A stretch of DNA of 64,000 bases. Origin: Ligula intestinalis. Taxonomy: Eukaryota; Platyhelminthes; Cestoda; Diphyllobothriidea; Diphyllobothriidae. Each line of letters opens with the position of its first letter. The stretch's first letter is position 1. The stretch spans positions 17,009,586 to 17,073,585 of the forward strand of contig JAYGXS010000004.1 of the NCBI GenBank assembly GCA_036362985.1, in the 5' to 3' direction. Made by a program: the position numbers and the translations under genes. The notes under the pieces were generated by a model that searched no databases, was not told where the DNA came from, and saw only the letters and a program-made list of their open reading frames with translations. Of this stretch, positions 22,201-34,200 are shown piece after piece.

Positions 22201-25200
22201 GAGCCTCTCGGAATAGGAGTTGCCCACAGGCCTGCCTCCACAATCCGGTAACAAGTAATGTGGCCGAAAGACCCTACGCCGAAGCAAGAGAAAGCAGGTG
22301 TTGTTTTAATGCCTTCATTGCATCTGTGGGATGTGCAACTACATAAGAGAAATTGGCGAGCAGCTACAAACACGAATGCATGAACATCAGCTTGTTTTAA
22401 GAAAGCTGTACCTAAAGACGGAAGTAACAATCCATGCTGCAGAGATGAGACACGTACTCAACTTGTACGCCATTGGAATTTTGGACGGAGTTGAGGATTA
22501 CAGATGAAGGTAGATTCAAGAAATCTGGATTTCGACTGACTGACTGTTCGGTAAACGACTACATAAAGTTGCCTGCCCCTATGTTGTAGTAAAAATATCC
22601 TTTTCCAAGAGACAGTGACGCCCTGGAACAATCGGGCCCGCCAACTATCTCTATGGCCAACATCCCTGTGTATCAAACAGGGCATGGCGAGACGGGGCCT
22701 GGCGAGACGCAGATGACTAACGCGCAGGGGAGGAACGAAGCAGACATCGGCCCCCAAGTTACAAACAGATTACACGACAGCGGGGCGAAAGACACAAACG
22801 GCGACCCAGTCGGGCTCGCTAGACTACGCAGGCGGAAGAATTGAACGGCATATAGAGATAACTGGGAGCCAGAGTGTTCACTCTCTGAAAATGAGTAGAC
22901 AGAACAACTATCCGAAACGTCACATATCTAATAAACCTTTTCCTCCTTCTGATTCACCATCTATGAATTGAATTTTCACCACCATTGCTGTTAACTAATA
23001 TATCCTTAGCTGGAAACACCGTAGGTGTATGTGATTCGGTGTTGCTTTCTCCTTTCAGCGGACGGTTCATTTTGCGTTCACAAAAAGCCTCCAGCGGGGC
23101 GGATAAGGCACTGATCCTGGTCCTGTCGTAAACGTCAACTCTACTGTTAATGCGAACTTGAAGCATAACCCTTACCATAATCCGAACCCCATCCCCAAAT
23201 TTGATTATAATCTCAAGTCGGCATAATTATGACATCACATTACGCCTTAACCTAATTTCCTAGAATTTGACGCAAAGCTACGTATACTGCGGGCGGCTCC
23301 TGTTATCATGCCTACTGACCTGCAAACTGCTTGCTGTTAATACGAGTCCTCTTACGTCTGTTTTAGGCATACCGATACTCAAAAACAAAATATTTCCCAG
23401 CCAAAATGCGTGCATAAATTATCCAAAGCCTTAGAGTAAGCAAAACAAATAGTCCTCTGCTGATCCTTTGAGGAGCACAGAGGAACCGAGAAAACAGTAT
23501 ATTTCGTCAAGCGTTCGGAGGGTTTATATCAACGTTCTCAGTGTACGCACATGAATAATCTACACACGCGAAAAGGGAATGTTCGAGTATTATCGTATAT
23601 CAATTGTAAGGAAACGCGCACGGCGTTTCTATAAAGTATATCTGACGCCTTAATGTTTTTTAAAAGCAAACGCCAACCACATCTATGCTTGCGAACTTAT
23701 ACATTTTTCGACACTAGGAACTGCTTGAGCACGTAGGTAATAATGCTTTATTGCTGCTGTAAGATTTAACTGAGTGTTTTAACGATCTACAGTATTTCAG
23801 AACGTCCAGATGTGGTGAAATTCTTATTCTTTTATTGTGCTAGGAGCAAGATTTCCTTTCCTTTTCTTACCAAATGTACCGCAGATGTTTTAAGTAATTG
23901 AAAAACTTCGAAAAAGTAATCCAATTTCAACATGTCAAAGTAGACCCTCTTTTAGAATGCCGCTACCCAAAATTGTCTTTTTATGAGAAGAACAGACGAC
24001 GAAGCGTTTCTCGCGAAAAACTGTTCACATGACAAAACCGAATATAAACGATGAAAATATTCTTATTTTCCTAAAGCAAAGTTCTTTGCCCTGCATTTGT
24101 TTAAATAAGTTTCCTGTTTTGGTCAGAAATTATTTATTTCTCTTGTTGAATTGGATTTTGCATAAACTGAACGAGGAACTCTGAAATAAGTTAGCAAGGA
24201 CATCGATGCTTCGTATCTGTTATACGTTTGCTGTAGTGTTGAGATATGTCATTTATTAAGATCTATCCGTATCTTCCTCTCTAGGGTACATTTATTGCTC
24301 GGAAACAATGTTGTCTAGTGGTACTTACAAGAAAAGTGCTCGAAGCGGATTGATTTAAATTAGTACGCTGGCTTCTATAAGCAGTGCCATGCGTCACATG
24401 CTACAATTCCAAGGACCTTTCGTTCGTTTTGCTTGGAAGGTTAGCATTTTACGTTTCCGCTTTTCCTCCTTCTGAACACAAATTGTTGGAAAAGCGGACA
24501 TGCGATTAACATGAAAAAGAAGCTTAAAATTACTCAGTCCCTGAGAACTCAAAAACTCGCGGACGTACCCTTTCAAGCAGGCCGAGAGTTTGCTTGAGAG
24601 CACCTTCGGGCAGTCCAAAGGGAAAGTAATAACGAAACTCGGTAATCTGCTTTTCCAGTAAGGCGGATAGTCGAGCGCGTATTCCGACAAACATTTCGCG
24701 TTCATCCGCGAGGACCGTTCGAACCTTTCCATCTTGTCTTCAAATGGTCAGAGAAAGAGGGGCAACTGGGATGTAAATTTTACCCTTGAAAGTCAGGTGG
24801 CTTAACATAAAATTCTAGCCAACATTTACGGATCTCGCAACACCAAGAAAGAGTTAACTGTAGGTCACGCAATCTGAAAGGCAATTTTCAAATTTGAGCT
24901 TTGGTCTGCCGGCGTACTTCATCATTTTAAAACCAAAAAATATAATCGAATAAAACTGGTTGAAAGAACTATATATTTCACTCTGTGGCTAATAAAATGC
25001 AAAGCCGTACTTCGTACATAACGAGTGATAACTTTTATTCGGCTAAGACTCACCCACTCCTACATTAAGGTCTGGTTTGCTGAAATAGAAAATAGGCTAC
25101 ACTCCAGTCTTTAAGATTTGCTAAATTTTCATTGACATGCAAGAGTCCGAACAGTTATCATATGGATTTGCCGAACTATATGAAAATTGCCATATGATAA

Positions 25201-28200
25201 TATTAACTGAATTCGGTTTTTTCTGAAAACGTTCATGAATCATAACTTGATAAATGGCTCCCGTCAGGAAGTTGATGTCAATTTTTCAAGTTATCGCATT
25301 TTGAATATCTATGAAATTTCATAATTTATCGCCTAGGAGCGTGAGACGATATAAAATATTGTCTATCAGAAAGAGCGTGGATTTACAAAAACAAAAGGAG
25401 AATGCCACCAATTCATAAATAGAATTCTCCACAATAAATCCACTTTAGTTGTGTTCTGTGAGATTCCGTAAGCTGGGTCTTTACAGGTCTCAGTTTTGCA
25501 GATCAAAGAACTCCGCAAAAAGGTGCTGCATACAAGCTGGATATGACCGAACGTTTTGCGCCAAACTTCCAAATATTTAGAGTAGAATGCCATAGAAAAT
25601 AGTAGCAAGGTTTTCCACTGTCTCACCGGACAACACGTCCTCCATTCATATGCGAAAAGCTTATCATTATAAGGTCTAGATAAGTTAGGCATGGATTGTA
25701 GTTTTGCGTTTTGAATATCGTACTTATTACTTATTAGGTAAGGTTCTTTGAGCGATAATTTTACCTGAAAAATCAGAAGAATTAACGAGCCTCTCCTTTT
25801 AAGTCCACAGCCGCAGGTTGGTCGGTCATTTGCGAACTCGAAGCGATGTGAAGATGCAGTGATTTAAGAGAACAGGCGAGTTCTAGAAGACAGTTCGAAA
25901 GGATAATATGCGGCTGCAGGAACAAGAAATTTATTTGCCTGACGTTTCAGGTTCTCGCTCGAACCCAGCCTCTGAGGCAGTCGTGACTGCACTCATTGAG
26001 CCCCCACTACCTTTATCTGCCACCGTCACTGATGATGCGTCGAGCGAGAATTCGAAACGTCAGGGTAACAAACTTCTTGTTCCAGTAATCGCATCTACTC
26101 CATCTCCGCAGAACATATAAACTTGCTCTCGGCTTTCAAAATGGTTTTCGATGGTTAATAGTTCTGTTTTGAAATTCATCCCTCGTCTAATGAAAAAAAT
26201 GTATTGATAATTTGTAGGCTTCATCGCTGGTTAACATTGTCTTCCCTTCGTCAATAGAGCCACAGCAACTACGAGTCAAACCTATGAGGTCCTAACGTGA
26301 GCAGGAGCCCTTCTAAATGCTGATGAACTGCGGGCCTCACGATATTTATATCGCGCTGAACAGCAATCAAATGGGCCGCGACAAATGACTCGTTGCTTAT
26401 GCTACTCAGTAAGAAGAAGCACATGCGATCACTAGAATAATTGCCTGACGGTTAGGATTTGGGCGCGGATCTGTCCTCAGAGATACTAGCAAAAACAGGT
26501 AGTTCGTACACAGGGAATTGCAATACTTTTATAATACAAACGCTAAGCAACTGACTAATAACGACGACTAACGGCTTCCTCCGATCGAGGGAAGCCATCC
26601 AATTGTGCGCTAATTGCCTGATGACCGGCATGCAGATCGTGACCTGCTGAGCGTTCATCCCCCGTATTGGACTTGTGTGTGATGATTGCTCCGCCATCTG
26701 GGTCTCTGGTGCTGGCCTGAAAAAGACGCGTTCGCAGCTGCGCTCCCTGAGTCACGAATTGTCTTGGCCAAAGTGCGCCTCAGCACCGAATAAAGGTTGC
26801 GCAGGTCATTGCACTTGTGCAGGCAACTCGCGGCTCATACGACTGTCATGAAACGTCAGGCGAATAAAGTTCTTGGCCCAACGATCATATCTGACCCCCC
26901 TCATTTACTTCCTTAGACTCGCATTTTCGCTTGTATTTATATCCTCCTCACTGTTTTTCTCTGTTTGAACACCCGCTTCCAGAGTCATTTCCCAGTCCCT
27001 CTGACAAAATATATTGGTTGACTCAGACACGGATACGGTTACCGAATGCAGAATTCTCGTGCCGGGGCAGTGAGTGATTGCAATTAATTAATCGGCAGCT
27101 GATAATTGCTTCTGGTCCCTGCGCAACTCCGAGTGGAATGGAACGGTAGCTGGCGACTTCCGAGGCACGCTTGACGAAGGGGAAGGCTAGTTGAAATTGG
27201 ACGTTGGTGCGGCTTTGTCGAATGCCGAAGCTGCATAGGCAGGCGTTTGCTCAGAGCACACGTTGGTGATATGGCAATTAGGCAACGGTGTTTTCTGGTA
27301 CAAAGCAGTGCATCTCAACGCACAGATCCACCGCCCTCAAGCAATTATCTTGTGGATGATTAGGCGGCTGTCTTTGAAGCATAGTAATTGAGCGGCTCAG
27401 CGGCCTGGATTCGGAGCCCTAGACAATATGAAGCAAAGTCCACTCGCATGGCCCAGAAACGTGACGAACTCCTCCCATAGCAGTGACTGTTGTTTCTGGA
27501 GGCAAATAATAGCCCCTAAAGAGCCTAGACTTATATAGGAGAAAAGGGGCATTTCTAGGAGGGCTGAACACTCGTTTAATAAAAGGTATTGGACCAAAAG
27601 AAAAGCTACATATAGGTTTTCTTAAATTTCTCCGCTGAAGATTATATCCGGATGTATAAGGTGATAGTGCAGTCAGAGAAACCCCGTATTTCCTCTGTGA
27701 TCTTCAGAGATCGTGTCCCGCATAAGGTGAAGATCCTCAGAAAAAAAGATTTTTTAGAACGGCAGAGGGCGACGCGGTACATGCTTATTGTCTAAGAAGT
27801 TCCAAATCGCAATTCGAACGTCGATTTCAACTATGTCCGCCCTATGCTCCACAAGAGGATGGTTCAGGGACAGTGACTTGCACGTGAATTAGTTTTAAGT
27901 AGTAGTAGACTTTTGCCGCACCTGCCGTATTCTTTCTACCCTCACTCCCCTGTGCCAGGTGACAGTCGAGGTCGCTGGCACAGCCGTAGCCGCTCTCTAT
28001 GCATGCCACCACGTCCCTCCTCACGTTCGGCATTTTCGTATCGGCGCGCAACCCGAATAATGCCAACCATAATACCTAATACGGTTCCGGTGTTCCAATT
28101 ACCAGTGAAGTGACGACACGGGAAGGTTCTCACTATATACCCTAGAGTACAATAGCCAGGTGGTAAAACGTGTTGACGGCGCGACTGGATTTCGTGATTT

Positions 28201-31200
28201 TCTGCTTTAACAGTCAACTAGTAAACGTGTTTTAGCTAATTGGTCGTTAGGCCACATCAAATCTATGGATAACTAGCGCATGTTGTTGTCCCTTATGCGG
28301 GTAAACCATATATGACAACCTCTCAAAATAATTATGTTCAATTCAGTTTTATTATGGAAATATAGGTAAATACCTTTGAACCCCTCTTTGTACATAGCTG
28401 TGATGCAGAACATGTGGCGATGCCAGTAATGGAACTACGTTAAGGGGGCAGAACCTTTGTTGATGTACTTGCAGACGTACTTGATGGACTTCACTGAGTT
28501 GCAAAATTCAACATTGATGTGGGCGTTGAATACTTTCGACAGTAGGGGACAATACGGCACAATCCAACGGTTATCAATTACCACCCTACCGGTTTGCCTT
28601 TCATTGATAACTGCTTCGAGTCCGCCAATCTCAGGTTGTCGCCTTCTGTAGAGAGGGTAACCATCGCCATCAGTCTGAGTTGCACCTAGGAATCGCTTGG
28701 GATATATCCTGGTACATTTACCATCCTTCATGCAAGGACTGTTGGGATTTATCTGACCTCATGGGTCATGCACCATTTGAGTTTTTATCGTTTCAAGCAG
28801 AACAGGGTCAACGAACCGGTCAGGCAACTCTGCGCATATGAATTTGTCGACATCCGAAGAGTGCAGTTTTTCCTTTAGCCAGACCAAAATGTGAGCGTGG
28901 GGTAGTCCTCTCTTTTGCCACTCTACAGTGTACATATGACACTGAAAGTCACCAAAATTTTTCAATTTGTGATGTGTTCTACAATGGTTTTCAACTTAAG
29001 CTGGAATACCCGTGCGGACAAATCATGGTGATCCTTTGGCATTTGACCGGGGAGCAGCTCATCAGCAATTTGAGGCGATGATGGGTTGCAGGTAAACGTA
29101 AGGAATAGGTCCGGGCGTCCAACATGTCTAACGTAAACCAACACATCTTGAGTTTTCTCATGCATATAGCAAGGAGACCCAGTGTGGCTTGACGGCAAGA
29201 TGAAAAGTTGACCACGACCAGCATTATCAACAGCATCAGTAAGGATATTTTCTCTAAGGTGGATGTAGTTGTCCACGCGAAGTTCTTTCTGGTGTGTGCG
29301 AAAATAGAAAAGTCGCTCTGTTTCCATTTTGGCAAACATATCAACAGCGAGTTGAAGGAACAACTATTTGAATCGACAAATTTTGTTGTAAGATCGCTCT
29401 CTAATCATAAGGTGATATGAGTAGAAGGCTTTACAACTTACTGTTTTATGGATGCCTATTTGAAGTGGTAACCGTCTTCATCATTAACATGCATGAGAGC
29501 GTATTGCAAAGCGTCGTATGAATGATGTGTCTCATATATCGTTTGCAGTATATCGTCTCTTCTTCTCAAGACAATATCCCTGTTGCCACGCTGTGTTTCT
29601 GACATGATGACGGCCACCTCGTTACACGTGGGAGCAGTAAATCTTCGTTGATGTTCGCCACGAGGACTTTTATCGGCATGGAAGAGTGCATCTCCAAGGC
29701 GGACTTGAAACTGTTAACGTAACTGTTGCGTTGGTGTAGCATGGCTTGTACGGAAAATATTATGTGATGCTTCAAGTCTAGGTACACTCAGGATCAGCTT
29801 TGAGCCTGCAGGTTGATGTCTTCCACGAAGTATATCTGTAGAAATTTCGGCTTGCCATCAGGAGGAGGTAGTAACGATCCAATCCGGTTGCAAACTTGGC
29901 CTTTCACCTTGGTTGGTATAAATCCAACCTTATGAACAATGCTGCCACCAAAAGAGGTCATTTTAAACGCCCCGTTGTGCTTTCTACTGTTTGAGAGAAC
30001 ATTTTTCGAGTCGTCAGCATCACCTGCAAGCAATGTTTGGAGTATTTCTGGTGGATGAGGGAAGTTATGCAGGAGAACTTTGCAGTTGGAACAGCACATG
30101 TCATTTGTTTCACCAGTCCATTTTTTCATCTGACAATGTCCGCAAACTTCCACCATCTTCCCACTGGAAACATTTGCATCTCCCGCATAACCGAGACTTG
30201 GGTTGTAGTTGAGTGAGGCTTTGTTCCATACTTGAACATTTATGGAAGCAATTCACTGGCCAGGGTCGCCAAACCGTATGTGAAGTGGTTGCGAACTTGG
30301 GTTTTCAACATCGGTGGGCCGTTGATTCGCTCTTTGTGATGCTTGCATAGCCAGACGCGCACTTCTACGTCTAGGGAATTCGTTTTGCCGAAGTTGCGAA
30401 TCTCTTGTTCTACCTAGCTCTCTTTTTTGTAGAGTTTGGACTTCAGTTTTTTGGGAGCGATTAGTTTGATGGCGAATCGCGTATTCGTGCCTTCGTTGGA
30501 GCATTTGCTCTTCGGTTTCTTGGGAGTGATTAGTTTGATGGCGAATCGTATCGTTATGTCTTCTGTGAAGCATTTGATCTTCGGTTTCTTTGGAGCGTCG
30601 ATATCGCTGACGCATAGCATTAGTCTCCAGGCGAAGCCGTCTTTCTGCTTGTGTTTCTTGCGAACGTCTATTAACATTGGCAAATCTCTTCTGTTCCATT
30701 GTCTGAACTTGTGTTCTCGCGGATGCTCTAATTCCTTTTCTACCTAATGAGGTAGAACCTACAAATAGGTTATTATTCTGAACAAAATAACATTAGGTAG
30801 AAAAGAAGTAAGTTCACAACGTTATCTGCAGTCACCGATTCATCATCGTTTGTAGGGTTGTTTGTGTTCAGAACATTTCTGATGGCATCACTGTTGTCCA
30901 TAATGATAGTTTGTAAAGGTTAGAATGAAAGTGTAGGGATTTATGTGGTAGTGTAACGATCCCAGGAAACTGAATGGGTTTGTTCGACTGAGGTGCGACT
31001 TGTTTACGCGCGAACCTGGGATGACGATGTGAAGCTTGTGAGTGAGTGAAAATGACCGGTGTCCCTTCCTTTCAACTGCCGACCCTTCCCACAGTCCCAG
31101 AATTAGCTCTATAAGGCGTTCTATACAGGCTCTCCTGTTTCCAACTGGCTCTCATCGTGCCTCCCCACAACTGGCTGAAACTATGCCCATCCAACGACTC

Positions 31201-34200
31201 CGGCTTCCAATCCTCTACCTGCAGTTGCAACGTGCTCTGTGCTCCCCACCGGTTATGTAGCTCGTTTGACAGTAACACTCTCTATCCAGACGCGGTAACT
31301 TGTCCTCATGTACACCCCTTTTCCCCTAGATATTCTCCCCTTATTGCTCTTAGTACATGCTTAACCTTCTTCACAGTCTTACCGTCTTCTATCGTATGTA
31401 TGCGTTGTGACGACTCTGACAGTTCCGTTGAGACCTGCCTTAGACCGTACTTACCACCGGCATTCGACGTTACGCAGTGTATACCGGCTATCCCACAACC
31501 ATGACCCCACAGGAGCATTACAGTAGGCAATTCAATCTAATCTAAGAGCTAGCGTAAGCAAAAGGGGGGGGAGGGTCCAAATGATAGTAGGTCAAGGGGC
31601 TTAGGTCAGTGAGTATGAAACCCCTTCCCCACCCCCGCCCACCCCCCGTGGCGTATTCACAGGCGCCTGCCACCAACGATACAGGGGACAAACACAGAGA
31701 CCCCAGCACACCCTGTGACACCCTGTGTGATCGACGTACAGACTGGCGCGCTTAAGGCGTGCTAAAGGCGCGCAAAAGGCGGGCGGTGCTAGTGACTAAT
31801 TTTTGGACAGGAGCGCATGCCCTGCTTGCGCGCGTGTGTGTGCCCACACTCCGTGATCGACTTAAAAACAGATGCCATCCACCAATGATAATGGAGGTCT
31901 ACAGAGAGGCAGGCAAGACTTCTATTACGTATACAGATTATCAGTAAAGCGAACATGCGGGTCCCAGGAATTATTTTGAGAAGTCGATGTGTTCTCTAGA
32001 TAATTAATATTCAAAACATGGAAAGGGTTTATGGGAGTGTGGGTGAGGGAGGTTAGTCTTACCCCCATTCCTAAGCATGACCGGTGGGACCTAGAGAAAG
32101 GGTGGGGTTGGGAGAAGGGTGTGAGCGCAGCCTGTATAGCAGACGAACGGAGTACGAATGACCGTCAACGAGATGGGGGGCGTTTGAGCTTCACTTGGGG
32201 TCGCCATAGGAGAAATAAGCGATGGATTTGCTGACCCGAATGGCCACTGTCTTGGCTGAGGCTGGCGCTGGCTGGCCTGGGCCCTTAGAATAATTTAAGG
32301 TTGTCTGACAGACAACCATAAAGACCTGTTTGGATTTGACTTGGTGATTTGGATATCCTAAATGTGTGAGAATCAAACTGGAAATCGAGCTTTTTTCATC
32401 CCTACCTAACCAAGCACGTACACACAGGGTTCATTGTATACCTCACCAGAGGTTTGAAGCTCTCAATGCCTTGTTTCCATCATCTGGGGGCCTGAAGAAA
32501 GCGAAGATGTCGTAGTCGTTCAGCAAATGGCACAAAAGCAGGATGAATTAAAGAGATGGTTCGAAAGATTACCCGTACGACCGAGCACATCAGAACAACT
32601 ACACAACGGATCCGCTCTTATGGCGGGTAAAGGAGTTCATTTTGCGGGGCTGGTCAAAGGAGAAGGGAGTCCAGTCACCGATAAGACCATTCAAAAATCG
32701 CACTAACCAATTTTACATTGTAGGCGAAGGTATTGTCTGTAACGGTAGAGTACTACCCTGTGTCCGAGATTATCAGCAAATTTTACGAAAGCTGCACTCT
32801 GGATATGAGACCATGAACAAGGTGGCACGCAGTTAAATGCATTCACACGACACTGACGTCGAAGCTTTTGCAATGAATTGTTGACCACGGGGACATTTTG
32901 CGAAAAACCCACCAAGAATAATTTCTATACCATGACCAGAAGTTACAAGACTGTGGACCGGTGCATGCATCTAGATCATGCCGGGTCCTTTTACAACAAG
33001 ATATTCTTAAGGATCATGGACGTATGGTCGAAGTAGCTGGAATTCCTGCAAATCAACTCCGTAACTACGGAAGCCACTGGTGGGAAATGGAGTGAATGGA
33101 TTGCACGTTACGCTATTCCCACAGAAAGCGCAACTGACACCGGAGCGCAGGTTACGTCCACTCTCTTCCGAAATTTTTGTCGGAAGAGAGACATCGTCAC
33201 CTTTCCGTTTCAACTTGAATATTCGAACTGAATGATTTATCGAAACGATCAAGAGGGCGATGAAGAAGATGCGGAATTAAAGATTGTATCTAGCGCATCG
33301 CAACAAATTACTTTTAGCTTATTGGGCTCCTCCAGGGCAGCCATGGATGATGAAAGCACAACAGAGTGTTTGCTGGGTCCATATTACCATATGGGACATA
33401 AATATCCGAAAACAGATGCACGGATATCAAAGCCGCTGCTCTGAGGAGGACGAGATGGTGTACGTGAAGAATTACAGAACTGGGGGACAACCCATATACG
33501 GAGGGTGTGATCGGAAAAAGTTCGAGGCGTACCTTTCGAGATTGAAACCACCGCGGGCATTTTTAAGAGGCCTGCCAGCCAGGTAAATCACCGAGCGGTT
33601 TGTGACACCTAGATGGCACTCGGTCTACTCTGTGAGACGTTTGAGAATTCACTTCCTAGTGAGGGATTTAAAGTGCTGCCCTCGGCGATTCAAAAAAGTT
33701 CAGCCCCCAAAATATTTTTTTGTGGATAATAGGAGTACGAAGTCAAACTCTTAGTATTATTACGGAAACAGTTAGTCAGCGAGAACGACCTAAATCCGCG
33801 TTGGGCGACAGATCTGGGGCGCGGCCGGTCTGGGAAGCACCGCCTCCAATCAGAAGTCACCACGGGGCCATGACTGCAAGGGCATACTCCGACAGCCAAT
33901 CAGGAGTTGGACGACTATTGCGGAAGGCCGGACGCCCCTCGTGCGTATGTACCCGGCCAGGACGTTCGCACCGTGCGCAAGACAGTACAAGGAACACGAG
34001 TACAACTCGATTTTCCGAAGATCTTCTTTCTATTCAAAGACAGGTAAGCCAAGCCTCGACCTGTGTTTGTGTCTTCCAACACCCCTTGACATTTGCCTTG
34101 GGCACACAGCAGCCCGCATGGCCTGGGGACCCGGAAAAGAGGAGGAGGTGGCGGGGGGCATTGAGGGAAGGGTGTTGGCGCTGTTTGCATTACAAACAGA

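Larger units (their letters stand above)
28435..30720 (-). mobile_element. Helitron, Rep part only (helicase absent)
   Basis: Minus-strand ORF fragments follow the order of a Helitron RepHel protein: a Gln/Arg-rich N-terminus, a Cys-rich zinc-finger-like region, Helitron-like N domain, HUH Rep motif and the Tyr pair. No helicase (PIF1-type) motifs follow to the left. Helitrons transpose by rolling circle using the HUH/Tyr endonuclease (family knowledge). Termini were not identified: I could not place a TC start or a hairpin-CTRR end with confidence. It lies in CADPS intron 9 in the same sense as the gene. Confidence 0.85.

Noticed and set aside
24394..24732. 112-codon minus-strand ORF starting with Met
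   Set aside because: It overlaps CADPS exon J in the wrong frame. The true frame is fixed by exons I and K.
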